The notes under the pieces were generated by a model, which searched no databases, was not told where the DNA came from, and saw only the letters and a program-made list of their open reading frames with translations. Positions 1 to 8,690 of a DNA stretch of 64,000 nt are shown here, one piece after another. The position numbers and the translations under genes were made by a program. The first letter of the stretch is position 1. Each line of letters begins with the position of its first letter. Source of the stretch: Parabacteroides sp. (lineage in GTDB: Bacteria > Bacteroidota > Bacteroidia > Bacteroidales > Tannerellaceae); NCBI GenBank assembly GCA_019417325.1, contig DXVO01000014.1, positions 1 through 64,000 of the forward strand. The letters are read 5' to 3'.

Positions 1-116
1 AGTTCTTATAGGACTAAGGTGAAATTAATAATAATATACATTTAGAAACCTAAATACTGCCCCGTCTTCACAGGCAGAGCGGCACAATAACAAACTTTAC
101 AATTAATATATGAATA

Positions 117-329
117 CTATTTCTTTTTTTGCGCATGCCATGTAAGTAGAGCAGTAATAACGCCTCCGACCACAAAGAACCACCACTTCGGAACTGGGCG
201 ATTATCCTTCTTCACATTCTCTTTTACCTCTTCATACGTATGATCGGATAAATTCTTTTTCTTGACCTGTAAACCCTCAGAACCGGACAGGGATTGTTTA
301 TCTGACTGCTTGGATTCTTGATTGTTCAA
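117..329 (-). CDS. small hypothetical protein with a C-terminal membrane anchor
   Basis: A 70-residue open frame that begins at TTG; the same frame has an upstream stop and no ATG. The first 45 residues are highly charged and rich in K, E, Q and S. They are followed by one hydrophobic segment at about residues 49-64 (WWFFVVGGVITALLTW) and a short basic tail (HAQKKK), which suggests a tail-anchored inner-membrane protein with its charged part in the cytoplasm. I do not recognise the family. It stands alone downstream of the tRNA-Gly terminator on the same strand. The TTG start and short length keep confidence moderate. Confidence 0.45.
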   Translation of the reverse strand: MNNQESKQSDKQSLSGSEGLQVKKKNLSDHTYEEVKENVKKDNRPVPKWWFFVVGGVITALLTWHAQKKK

Positions 330-506
330 ATCGATTTCTATCGTTTTGACGGCATATTCACACCGATGCTATCTGGGCGGGAAAACTCAGTTATTATGAT
401 ATCAAGGTATAGTTTTACGGTTGCTATAGCTCAACATTTGCATACAAATATAACAAAATAGCCTAAAATACCCCATTATTTCCGATTGAAATAGCGAAAA
501 GGACAT

Positions 507-539
507 GAAAAAAGCACTTACTTTGTAATTTAAGTGCTT
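507..539 (-). terminator. terminator of tRNA-Gly
   Basis: Read on the minus strand, AAGCACTTA and TAAGTGCTT form a 9-base-pair stem followed by a run of T. It lies just past the 3' end of tRNA-Gly. Confidence 0.75.
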
Positions 540-551
540 GATTTTCAATTG

Positions 552-624
552 AGCGGAAAACGGGACTCGAACCCGCGACCCTTAGCTTGGGAAGCTAATG
601 CTCTACCAACTGAGCTACTTCCGC
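552..624 (-). tRNA. tRNA-Gly (anticodon CCC)
   Basis: A full cloverleaf folds on the minus strand. The acceptor stem starts GCGGAAG with a G-U closing pair, the D arm is present, the anticodon stem is TTAGC/GCTAA with loop TTCCCAA (anticodon CCC), and the T arm has loop TTCGAAC. The discriminator base is T, as usual for tRNA-Gly. CCA is not encoded. It reads GGG codons. Confidence 0.95.
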
Positions 625-635
625 TTTTGGTTTTG

Positions 636-643
636 CAAAAGTA
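636..643 (-). promoter_or_regulatory. -7 element for tRNA-Gly
   Basis: TACTTTTG on the minus strand is an exact match to the Bacteroidetes -7 consensus TAnnTTTG, 11 bases before the tRNA 5' end. No good TTTG element lies 19-21 bases upstream. Confidence 0.5.
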
Positions 644-664
644 TATAAATCTTTTCTTTTTTAG

Positions 665-672
665 TACCTTTG
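665..672 (+). promoter_or_regulatory. -7 element for argB
   Basis: TACCTTTG matches TAnnTTTG exactly and lies 29 bases before the argB ATG. It is divergent from the tRNA-Gly promoter. The -33 element is not convincing. Confidence 0.5.
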
Positions 673-701
673 GTGCGGAAAATTAAAAGAAAAAAATAAA
701 A

Positions 702-1469
702 ATGGAAAAGCTGACCTTAATCAAAGTAGGAGGGAAGATTGTAGAAGAGGAAGACACTCTTTGTCGTTTGTTACAAGATTTTTCTCAGATTGAAGGTTTT
801 AAAGTATTGGTACATGGTGGTGGTCGTTCTGCAACAAAGTTAGCAGCGCAGTTAGGCATTGAAAGCCGAATGGTAAACGGACGCCGGATTACGGATGCGG
901 AAACTCTCAAGGTTGTTACCATGGTTTATGGCGGACTTGTCAACAAAAATATAGTAGCAGGTTTGCAGGCTCTTGGCGTAAATGCATTAGGATTGACCGG
1001 AGCGGATATGAATCTGATGCGATCAGAAAAACGTCCGGTAGCAGAAGTAGATTATGGTTTCGTTGGCGATGTGAAAGAAGTAAATGCTGATTTATTAGCG
1101 ACATTAATCCATCAGGGAATTGTCCCGGTTCTGGCTCCTCTTACACATGATAAACAGGGACATATGCTTAATACGAACGCTGATACAATAGCAGGGGAAG
1201 CCGCAAAAGCTTTGGCAAAGCATTTTGATGTTACCTTGATGTTCTGTTTTGAAAAGAAAGGTGTTCTTAGGAATGAAAATGATGACGAAAGTGTAATCCC
1301 TGAAATAAATCGTGAAGCTTTTAAGCAATATGTAGAAGATGGAGTTATACAGGGAGGAATGATTCCTAAATTAGAAAATTCATTTCAAGCAATAGATGCA
1401 GGTGTAAAACAGGTAATAATTACACAGGCTTCAGAAATACACAAAGGGATGGGAACCTGTGTCTTTTAA
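702..1469 (+). CDS. argB: acetylglutamate kinase family protein (ArgB)
   Basis: Amino acid kinase fold of 255 residues, the normal length for ArgB. It phosphorylates the gamma-carboxyl of an N-acylated glutamate in arginine synthesis, in the cytoplasm. Visible motifs are the N-terminal phosphate-binding KVGGK (residues 8-12), the HGGG loop (38-41) and a C-terminal nucleotide-site region around NTNADTIAGEAAKAL. In Bacteroides the neighbouring pathway step (ArgF') is known to use N-succinylornithine, so the true substrate may be N-succinylglutamate; the sequence alone cannot decide. It is followed after 5 bases by an ABC ATPase gene, so the two are probably co-transcribed. No other arginine gene is in the window. 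Confidence 0.9.
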   Translation: MEKLTLIKVGGKIVEEEDTLCRLLQDFSQIEGFKVLVHGGGRSATKLAAQLGIESRMVNGRRITDAETLKVVTMVYGGLVNKNIVAGLQALGVNALGLTGADMNLMRSEKRPVAEVDYGFVGDVKEVNADLLATLIHQGIVPVLAPLTHDKQGHMLNTNADTIAGEAAKALAKHFDVTLMFCFEKKGVLRNENDDESVIPEINREAFKQYVEDGVIQGGMIPKLENSFQAIDAGVKQVIITQASEIHKGMGTCVF

Positions 1470-1474
1470 AGAAC

Positions 1475-2944
1475 ATGGAAAATAAGAAAATAACGGTACA
1501 AATACAGGATGTAGTAACCCGTTTGCCGGAACTGCGTTTCCAGACTCCACTTAATTGGAAAATAGAAGAAGGGCAACAATGGGCGGTTATTGGACCGAAT
1601 GGTGCAGGTAAAACATTGATTGCCGATATTATGCAACGTAAATTTGCTTTTAAGGAAGGGCAAGTTTTGTTTGGGTGTGAGGGAAAAGTCAGTGAACTTG
1701 TGAAAAGCATTGCCTTTAAAGATATTTATTCGTTAGCAGATTGCCGTAACTCATATTATCAACAACGTTGGAACTCAACAGAAACGGACGATATTCCTAC
1801 TGTCGAAGAAATTCTGAATGGAGATACGGAAACAGATAGTTGCAAAGGTCTTTTATCGCTTTTTGGTATAGAAGATTTACTTCCTAAAAAACTGATATTC
1901 CTTTCCAGCGGGGAGCTTCGTAAATTCCTGATAGTTCGGACGCTCTTAAAACATCCGCGTATCTTAATACTGGATAATCCGTTTATCGGTTTGGATGCTC
2001 CGTCGCGGAATCTATTGGTCGATATGTTGCAACAGATGGCAAAATTGAGGGGAGTGCAAGTTGTATTACTGCTATCTAATCCGGATGATATACCTGAGAT
2101 GGTTACGCATGTATTGCCCGTAAAAGATAGAGAATGTTTTCCTTCTTGTACACGAGAGGCGTTCCTTGCAAATACAGCATTGATTACACTATTGTTTCCT
2201 TCAGAAGATAAATCCGTACATAAGAGTTTTAAAACAATCTTGCTTCCTGTTGAAAAAGGAAAAGAACCATCAGCGCACGAAGTGACTTTTCGGATGGAGC
2301 ATGTTTCCATAAGATATGGAAGCCGTACTATCCTGAAAGACTTGGATTGGGAAGTAAGGAATGGTGAGAAATGGGCTTTGTTTGGTCCGAATGGAGCAGG
2401 AAAATCTACACTGTTAAGTTTGGTATATGCAGATAATCCTCAGTCATATGCCAACACCCTCTATCTGTTTGATAAGAAACGGGGCTCAGGAGAAAGTATC
2501 TGGGATATAAAGAAACGTATCGGGTATGTTTCTCCAGAGATGCATTTGTATTATATGGAGAATGTGCCGACTCTGAATATTGTGGGTTCCGGCTTTTTTG
2601 ATTCTATTGGCTTATACCGGAAGTGTACCGAAGAGCAGGAGCGGATGGCTATAGCCTGGATGGAGGTTTTTGGTATTGGGGATTTGAAAGAACGTTCTTT
2701 CCTGACGCTTTCTTCCGGAGAACAACGGTTGGCTTTGTTGGCACGTGCTTTTGTGAAAGATCCGGATTTGATTATATTGGATGAACCTTTGCATGGTCTG
2801 GATGTAAACAATAAGAAGAAAGCCGCATGTATTATTGAGCAATTCTGTTCCCGTCCGGGTAAAACGTTGATTTATGTAACGCATTATCCGCATGAGCTTC
2901 CTTCTTCTGTGGATAAACGCTTCGAGTTAGTCAAGCACTCGTAA
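1475..2944 (+). CDS. ABC-type ATPase with two fused nucleotide-binding domains (ModF-like)
   Basis: 489 residues holding two complete ATP-binding cassettes and no membrane segment. The first has Walker A GPNGAGKT at about 40-47, signature LSSGE near 143 and Walker B ILILDNP near 164, where N replaces the usual catalytic E. The second has Walker A GPNGAGKS near 303, signature LSSGEQ near 412 and Walker B LIILDEP near 431. The layout resembles ModF/PhrA-type ATPases. No permease or binding-protein gene is adjacent, so it may pair with a distant transporter or act as a soluble ATPase. It sits 5 bases after argB and 13 bases before the DUF6057 gene. Substrate unknown. Confidence 0.8.
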   Translation: MENKKITVQIQDVVTRLPELRFQTPLNWKIEEGQQWAVIGPNGAGKTLIADIMQRKFAFKEGQVLFGCEGKVSELVKSIAFKDIYSLADCRNSYYQQRWNSTETDDIPTVEEILNGDTETDSCKGLLSLFGIEDLLPKKLIFLSSGELRKFLIVRTLLKHPRILILDNPFIGLDAPSRNLLVDMLQQMAKLRGVQVVLLLSNPDDIPEMVTHVLPVKDRECFPSCTREAFLANTALITLLFPSEDKSVHKSFKTILLPVEKGKEPSAHEVTFRMEHVSIRYGSRTILKDLDWEVRNGEKWALFGPNGAGKSTLLSLVYADNPQSYANTLYLFDKKRGSGESIWDIKKRIGYVSPEMHLYYMENVPTLNIVGSGFFDSIGLYRKCTEEQERMAIAWMEVFGIGDLKERSFLTLSSGEQRLALLARAFVKDPDLIILDEPLHGLDVNNKKKAACIIEQFCSRPGKTLIYVTHYPHELPSSVDKRFELVKHS

Positions 2945-2957
2945 AATCAATCATAGG

Positions 2958-4718
2958 ATGGATACCATGAAATATAAAATAATATCATTTTGGCTTGTTC
3001 TTTTTTGTATATTGTTTGTCTTTTTACAAAAGGGCTTTCAATATCATTTTTTCTATATAGAACAAAGCCAGTTATTTCAATATTCATGGTTTTATGGGGC
3101 TGAAAAAATTGTCCGGCCGGGAGGTTTTGCATTATTGCTTTCAGAATATGTGATGCAGTTCTTCATCTTGCCATATGCCGGACCGGCTATAGTGTCTGCA
3201 TTGCTTGTTTTTGCTGGTTTCGTTACAGGAAGAGTTGTATCCCGTATTATTCCATCTGTGGAAATATTTCTATTGCCGTTGTTGCCGGTCGTATGTTTGC
3301 TGTTTATCCATTTTGATTTTAATTATAGGATATTCGGTACGGTGGCATATGATTGTATGCTACTTGCTTTATGGTTTTATGTCTCTGTAAATAAGTATAT
3401 ATATCGGCTTGTCATAGGGGTGATACTCTCTTTTTTATTGTTTTGGGGTGCCGGTTCGGTAAGTTTACTGTTCGCCGTATTGGTTGTGATTTACGAATTA
3501 TTATCCCGAACGCCGAGGGGGTATTTAAGTCTATTTATCTGTACAGAGGTTCTTCTGTTAGGTATCTGTGGTGTTTATTTTTCCTGGATAGGCGAATATC
3601 GTTTTACATTTTTACCTGATGCCTATTACCATCGGAACCTGATGCCTAAAAATGTAATTTATTATTCTTGGATTTGTTTACCTATTATTCTGTTGGTCGC
3701 TTTTGGATTAAAAAATAAGAAGTTTGATTGGCCTTTAAAAAAGAGAGCGGTACTTTGGATAGGGCAATTACTCGTACTTGGAGGGTTGTTATATTGGGGT
3801 ATTCCGGAGTTTTCCGACCGGAAATCAATTAAATTAAAGGAACTCGATTATTATGCCCGTACGGAACAATGGGATAATATAGTGGAAGCATGTAAAGGCA
3901 AGCTTACTAATTTTTTATATTTATGTTATTTGAATATGGCATTAGCAGAGAAAGGAGAACTTGCCGATAAAATGTTTGATTTCGATCAGAAGGGACCTCA
4001 AGGAATAATGGTTGGATGGAATAAATCGGAACAGGTCTCTTCTTTATTAAGTGATATTTATTTTGCAATGAGTTATGTCGCTCCTGCTCAGGAGATGGCA
4101 TTTGAAGGCTATGTCAGCTCTATAGGCTATGGTAATCCCCGCTTATTGAAGCGCCTTATCCAGACCAACCTGATTTATGGTGCCTACCCTGTGGCAGAGA
4201 AATATATATTAGTATTGGAACGGACGTTTTATTATAAGGATTGGGCGCAAAAGCAGCGAAAATTTTTATACAATGATGCAGCGATAGAAAAAGACCCTCT
4301 TTTAGGTGTTTACCGGAAAACTTTACCGAAAGATTGTAAACTGGCACATGTTCGTAGTTTTGATGCTGATTTAAGATTGCTGGCAGAAACGAATCCTTCA
4401 AATAAAGCTGCAATAGAATATTTAGGAGGCTATTATTTGTTATCCAAAGATATGCAGGGCTTTAAAAACCTGATAGAAACCTACTATGGAACGGATGTAC
4501 TTCCTCTACTTCCTGTGTCATTCCAGGAGGCAGTTATCACTTTGTCTGAAAAAGAAACAGATTACTGGAAAAGGTTTAATGTCTCCGATGGAATTGTCCG
4601 TCGCTTTACTGAATATAAGCAAGCGGTATTGGCTAATAAGAATAATCCGGCCTCATTGCCTGGATTATTAAACCGGTCATTTGGTAATACATATTGGTAT
4701 TATTTTATGTTTAAATAA
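2958..4718 (+). CDS. DUF6057-type multi-pass membrane protein
   Basis: 586 residues. The first 280 or so form about ten hydrophobic segments rich in F, L and Y. The rest is a soluble, helix-rich region (from about FSDRKSIKLKELDYY) that looks like TPR-type or similar helical repeats outside the membrane. This matches the architecture I associate with the Bacteroidetes family DUF6057. Function is unknown. ATG codons occur at 2958 and 2967 and the choice is open. The next gene, a lipoprotein beta-propeller, starts about 13 bases downstream, so the two probably form a unit at the cell envelope. Confidence 0.7.
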   Translation: MDTMKYKIISFWLVLFCILFVFLQKGFQYHFFYIEQSQLFQYSWFYGAEKIVRPGGFALLLSEYVMQFFILPYAGPAIVSALLVFAGFVTGRVVSRIIPSVEIFLLPLLPVVCLLFIHFDFNYRIFGTVAYDCMLLALWFYVSVNKYIYRLVIGVILSFLLFWGAGSVSLLFAVLVVIYELLSRTPRGYLSLFICTEVLLLGICGVYFSWIGEYRFTFLPDAYYHRNLMPKNVIYYSWICLPIILLVAFGLKNKKFDWPLKKRAVLWIGQLLVLGGLLYWGIPEFSDRKSIKLKELDYYARTEQWDNIVEACKGKLTNFLYLCYLNMALAEKGELADKMFDFDQKGPQGIMVGWNKSEQVSSLLSDIYFAMSYVAPAQEMAFEGYVSSIGYGNPRLLKRLIQTNLIYGAYPVAEKYILVLERTFYYKDWAQKQRKFLYNDAAIEKDPLLGVYRKTLPKDCKLAHVRSFDADLRLLAETNPSNKAAIEYLGGYYLLSKDMQGFKNLIETYYGTDVLPLLPVSFQEAVITLSEKETDYWKRFNVSDGIVRRFTEYKQAVLANKNNPASLPGLLNRSFGNTYWYYFMFK

Positions 4719-4730
4719 ATCGTGGGGGAT

Positions 4731-6188
4731 ATGAAGAAATACATTTTATATATATGTTTATTGTTTGTCTGGACTGCTTGTTCAGAAACAGTTCATATTG
4801 ATAAGACAGTAGAGGAACAACCTTCGATATTTCCAGATTATGCAGGGGTTACAATACCATCAAATATAGCCCCGTTGAATTTTACCCTTACGGCAGGTGC
4901 AAAGGAAGCTTATGCCTTTTTTGTTGTAGGAGAGAACCGTTTTGAAGTTGAGGCAAAAGATGGAAAATTTATCATACCTGTATCCAAATGGAAAAAATTG
5001 TTGGAGACGGCCGTCGGAAATAAAGTAACTGTAACTGTTGCAGTAAAAAGAGGAGAAGAGTGGGTTGGTTATGCTCCTTTCTTTTTCTTTGTAGCCAAAG
5101 AACCCATGGATTCTTATCTGGCATACCGTTTGATTGATCCAGGTTATGTTTTATGGAATCAGATGGGTATTTATCAACGTTGTCTGGAAGGGTATACTCA
5201 AAGTGTTATTATAGAGAATAAGTCTACCCATAATAATTGCATGAATTGCCATTCCTTCTGCATGCAGAATCCTGATAAGATGTTATTTCATATGCGTGAA
5301 AAGTTGCCGGGAACTATTTTAGTGAATGGTGATAAGATAGAGAAGCTGAATACAAAGACAGACCAAACAATATCCTCTTTGGTTTATCCGTCCTGGCATC
5401 CATCCGGCAGATATGTGGCATTTTCAGTGAATAATACCAAACAAGCATTTCACTTGAATGATAAAAACCGTATAGAAGTATATGATGAAGCATCAGATGT
5501 CGTGGTTTATGATGTAGAAAAGCACGAAATTGTAACAGCACCAGTGTTATTTTCTTCCCATTCATTTGAAACGTTCCCAACGTTCTCTCCGGATGGAAAG
5601 ACTCTTTATTTTTGCTCGGCCGATGCACAGTCCATGCCGGAGTCATATAATAAATTGAAATATAATTTATGTTCAGTGTCGTTTAATCCGGATACCCGTA
5701 GCTTCGGAATCGAAGTGGATACATTATATAATGTAGATACGGGAGGAAAGAGTATTTCTTTCCCACGTGTATCTCCGGATGGTCGTTATCTGTTATGTAC
5801 ACTCTCGGGATATGGGAATTTTTCTATTTGGCATAAAGATGCAGATTTGTATCTGTTTGATTTGCAGAAAAAGGAAAGCCGTTTATTGGATGAAGTAAAC
5901 AGTGACGATGTAGAAAGTTATCATTCCTGGAGTAGCAATAGCCGTTGGTTTGTGTTCAGTAGCCGCCGTATTGATGGTTTATATACCCGTCCCTATTTTG
6001 CTTATGTAAATGAAGAAGGAAAAGCGGGAAAACCATTTTTGTTGCCTCAGAAAGACCCTGATTATTACAGCTTATCCATGAAGTCTTATAATATACCCGA
6101 ATTTATTAAAGATAAAGTAAAAGTAAGAGAACGTATCCTTAGCCTGAAGGCAAAAGAAGATAAAGGTATTGATGTTAAGTTTAACTAA
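4731..6188 (+). CDS. PD40-type beta-propeller lipoprotein with one heme c motif
   Basis: 485 residues from ATG 4731; an in-frame GTG at 4722 is possible, but only the ATG gives a clean signal peptide. The lipobox ends at Cys17 (LFVWTAC), so the protein is lipid-anchored outside the inner membrane. An N-terminal beta domain is followed by CMNCH at 170-174, a CxxCH site for covalent heme c. The remainder has TolB/PD40-like blades (WHPSGRYVAF, FSPDGKTLYF, VSPDGRYLL). It follows the DUF6057 membrane gene. Redox partner and function are unknown. Confidence 0.75.
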   Translation: MKKYILYICLLFVWTACSETVHIDKTVEEQPSIFPDYAGVTIPSNIAPLNFTLTAGAKEAYAFFVVGENRFEVEAKDGKFIIPVSKWKKLLETAVGNKVTVTVAVKRGEEWVGYAPFFFFVAKEPMDSYLAYRLIDPGYVLWNQMGIYQRCLEGYTQSVIIENKSTHNNCMNCHSFCMQNPDKMLFHMREKLPGTILVNGDKIEKLNTKTDQTISSLVYPSWHPSGRYVAFSVNNTKQAFHLNDKNRIEVYDEASDVVVYDVEKHEIVTAPVLFSSHSFETFPTFSPDGKTLYFCSADAQSMPESYNKLKYNLCSVSFNPDTRSFGIEVDTLYNVDTGGKSISFPRVSPDGRYLLCTLSGYGNFSIWHKDADLYLFDLQKKESRLLDEVNSDDVESYHSWSSNSRWFVFSSRRIDGLYTRPYFAYVNEEGKAGKPFLLPQKDPDYYSLSMKSYNIPEFIKDKVKVRERILSLKAKEDKGIDVKFN

Positions 6189-6418
6189 GCTTAGACAAGA
6201 AAAAAACGGTAAATATTCTTTTTCTTTAACAAAGTGAAATATTTAACCTGTTGTTTGAAAAAATAATTGTGTTTTTTACTTACACCCCTCTTTTACTAAG
6301 GTTTATGAAAACAGCCTTTTGTTGAATTTTGGTCAATTTTCTGAATTGATTGGTTCGTTTCGGAATAGTATAAAAATGATTGAATATTTAACTAAGTGCA
6401 AAAAGTTTCAAAAAGTAA

Positions 6419-6426
6419 TATTTTTG
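6419..6426 (+). promoter_or_regulatory. candidate -7 element of the atp operon
   Basis: The 299-base gap before atpD is AT-rich. TATTTTTG at this position matches TAnnTTTG and would give a leader of about 55 bases. No TTTG lies at the proper -33 distance, so the call is weak. I see nothing else in the gap. Confidence 0.35.
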
Positions 6427-6487
6427 AAGAATTGAAATTCATAATTCGTAATATTGCGGGCGAAGAATAATTGTAAGGTTAACAAGT

Positions 6488-8008
6488 ATGGGAGAAATAA
6501 AAGGTTATATCTCACAGGTTATCGGTCCGGTCGTGGATATTCACTTTAATGATGATGAAAAAGAAGAAAATGTAGTACTTCCCCGTATTCACGACGCGAT
6601 GGAGATAACCCGCCCTAATGGGAAAAGATTGATTGTTGAGGTCCAACAACACATTGGGGAAAATACAGTCCGCACCGTAGCTATGGATACGACAGACGGG
6701 CTGAAAAGAGGAATGGAGGCTATATCATATGGCTCATCCATAACCATGCCGGTTGGCGATCAGGTAAAAGGACGTTTGATGAATGTGACTGGAAATCCGA
6801 TCGATGGAATGCCTGAACTTGACAAAAAAGGTGCTCTCCCAATTCATCGTGAACCTCCGAAATTTGATGAATTAACAACAAGCCGTGAAGTTTTGTATAC
6901 CGGGATTAAGGTGATAGATTTGTTGGAACCTTATTCTAAGGGAGGAAAAATAGGACTTCTTGGTGGGGCAGGTGTTGGCAAGACTGTTTTGATTATGGAA
7001 TTAATCAACAACATCGCCAAAAAGAACAACGGATTTTCTGTCTTTGCCGGTGTAGGAGAACGTACACGTGAAGGAAATGACTTATTGCGTGAGATGATTC
7101 AATCCGGAGTTATTCGTTATGGTGAAGAGTTTAAGAAAAGTATGGAAGCCGGTCATTGGGATTTGTCTAAGATTGATTATGACGAATTAACTAAATCGCA
7201 GGCTACATTGGTATTCGGTCAGATGAATGAACCCCCCGGAGCACGTTCCTCGGTTGCCTTATCTGGGTTAACAATTGCAGAGTCGTTCAGAGACTTGTCT
7301 GCAGAAGGAGAAACCAGGGACATTCTATTTTTTATTGATAATATCTTCCGTTTTACTCAGGCTGGTTCGGAAGTCTCCGCGCTGTTGGGGCGTATGCCTT
7401 CTGCTGTTGGATATCAACCGACATTGGCTACGGAGATGGGTGCTATGCAGGAACGTATTACTTCAACAAAGAAAGGTTCCATTACTTCTGTCCAGGCTGT
7501 TTATGTTCCTGCCGATGATTTGACGGACCCTGCTCCCGCAACGACTTTTACTCATTTGGATGCAACTACTGTTCTAAGCCGTAAGATTACCGAGTTGGGT
7601 ATTTATCCGGCAGTAGACCCTTTGGAGTCTACATCCCGTATCCTTGACCCCTTAATTGTGGGTAACGAGCATTATGAAACAGCTCAGCGGGTAAAGCAAA
7701 TTTTGCAGCGGAACAAAGAACTGCAAGATATTATTTCCATTCTTGGGATGGAAGAGTTGTCTGATGAAGACCGTTTGACAGTCAATCGTGCACGTCGTGT
7801 ACAGCGTTTCCTTTCCCAACCATTTGCTGTGGCAGAACAGTTTACTGGTATTCCGGGAGTTATGGTTTCTATCGAAGATACGATTCGAGGTTTTCAGATG
7901 ATTATGGATGGTGAAACTGATAATATCCCCGAACAGGCATTCTTGAATGTGGGAACCATAGAGGAGGTGATTGAAAAAGGTAAACGGCTTGCAGAACAAG
8001 CAAATTAA
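6488..8008 (+). CDS. atpD: F-type ATP synthase subunit beta
   Basis: 506 residues. This is the catalytic subunit of the F1 head, which makes or hydrolyses ATP at the cytoplasmic face. Walker A GGAGVGKT is near residue 158, followed by the catalytic-site stretch GVGERTREGNDL, the strand with FIDNIFRFTQAGSEVSALL, and a DELSEED-like MEELSDED near 420. It is longer than the 460-480 typical of other phyla because of insertions such as the one near 200-240, a trait of Bacteroidetes beta subunits. It is the first gene of the operon and is followed after 5 bases by atpC. Confidence 0.97.
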   Translation: MGEIKGYISQVIGPVVDIHFNDDEKEENVVLPRIHDAMEITRPNGKRLIVEVQQHIGENTVRTVAMDTTDGLKRGMEAISYGSSITMPVGDQVKGRLMNVTGNPIDGMPELDKKGALPIHREPPKFDELTTSREVLYTGIKVIDLLEPYSKGGKIGLLGGAGVGKTVLIMELINNIAKKNNGFSVFAGVGERTREGNDLLREMIQSGVIRYGEEFKKSMEAGHWDLSKIDYDELTKSQATLVFGQMNEPPGARSSVALSGLTIAESFRDLSAEGETRDILFFIDNIFRFTQAGSEVSALLGRMPSAVGYQPTLATEMGAMQERITSTKKGSITSVQAVYVPADDLTDPAPATTFTHLDATTVLSRKITELGIYPAVDPLESTSRILDPLIVGNEHYETAQRVKQILQRNKELQDIISILGMEELSDEDRLTVNRARRVQRFLSQPFAVAEQFTGIPGVMVSIEDTIRGFQMIMDGETDNIPEQAFLNVGTIEEVIEKGKRLAEQAN

Positions 8009-8013
8009 GAGAT

Positions 8014-8247
8014 ATGAAACTAAAAATTGTATCGCCGGAAGGCATTCGGTTTGAGGGAGAGGTCGGAAGTGTATCTTTTCCGGGAATGGGCGGCTCATTT
8101 GATGTCCTTCCTAATCATGCTCCTCTTATTGCAGTTTTACAGGAAGGGACAGTCCGCTACGAAGTGAGTGGAAAACATCGGAAACTCCCGATACAAAGTG
8201 GTTTTGTGGAAGTAAAGGATAATGTCCTGACTGTTTGTATCGAATAA
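8014..8247 (+). CDS. atpC: F-type ATP synthase subunit epsilon, short form
   Basis: Only 77 residues. The N-terminal beta-sandwich of epsilon is present (KLKIVSPEG, FPGMGGSFDVLPNHAPLI, QSGFVEVKDN), but the protein stops where the C-terminal helical hairpin would begin; E. coli epsilon is about 138 residues. The sandwich couples the central stalk to the c-ring. In other bacteria the hairpin inhibits ATP hydrolysis, so that control would be absent here. Lack of the hairpin is common in Bacteroidetes, so this is not obviously a broken gene. Confidence 0.9.
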   Translation: MKLKIVSPEGIRFEGEVGSVSFPGMGGSFDVLPNHAPLIAVLQEGTVRYEVSGKHRKLPIQSGFVEVKDNVLTVCIE

Positions 8248-8261
8248 AATACATAAATAGA

Positions 8262-8690
8262 ATGAGTAGCAGATTAAGTCTGAGGTTAATGGGGTTAATC
8301 ACATTTATTAATGCGGTTATCGGTATTTCTCTGGGAGGATTATTATATACCATTTGGCCTGAGTATTATTTTGAGTGGTTTCCCTCTATCCCCATTTTTT
8401 ATTGGGTGATGGCGATGGCAATGACCATTGTTCTCGACAAGGCAAAAAGAAAAAAAGGGGATGTGACTGTTACTATGTATATGTTGGTACGTTTTTGCAA
8501 GTTTACACTTGCACTCGTATTTATGTGGTTGTATGCTTCTTTGATTGGAGATCATTTGAAGACATTCGGTTTTACACTGATGCTGTTTTATTTTATTTAT
8601 CTCGGACTGGAAACATACACGATCTATTTGTTTGAGAAGAAGAGGATGAAAAGAGAGAAACAAGAACAAGATGAACAAGATCAAGAATAA
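8262..8690 (+). CDS. small membrane protein within the ATP synthase operon (AtpI-like position)
   Basis: About 142 residues from ATG 8262; a longer frame is open from 8235 but overlaps the end of atpC. There are four hydrophobic segments (about 10-30, 38-56, 70-92 and 97-118) and a very charged C-terminus (KKRMKREKQEQDEQDQE). The position between atpC and atpB, and the four-helix size, recall AtpI/UncI, the assembly helper for the c-ring, but I see no sequence signature that proves it. The stop overlaps the atpB start by 20 bases, which suggests coupled translation. Confidence 0.65.
   Translation: MSSRLSLRLMGLITFINAVIGISLGGLLYTIWPEYYFEWFPSIPIFYWVMAMAMTIVLDKAKRKKGDVTVTMYMLVRFCKFTLALVFMWLYASLIGDHLKTFGFTLMLFYFIYLGLETYTIYLFEKKRMKREKQEQDEQDQE

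Noticed and set aside
57..77. CTGCC/GGCAG hairpin near the left edge as a riboswitch or terminator
   Set aside because: Only 5 base pairs, no T run and no match to a riboswitch core I know; the first 116 bases show nothing I can support.
1759..2310. 183-codon antisense frame in the ABC ATPase gene
   Set aside because: Shadow of a gene with clear motifs; Ser/Arg-rich composition without family features.
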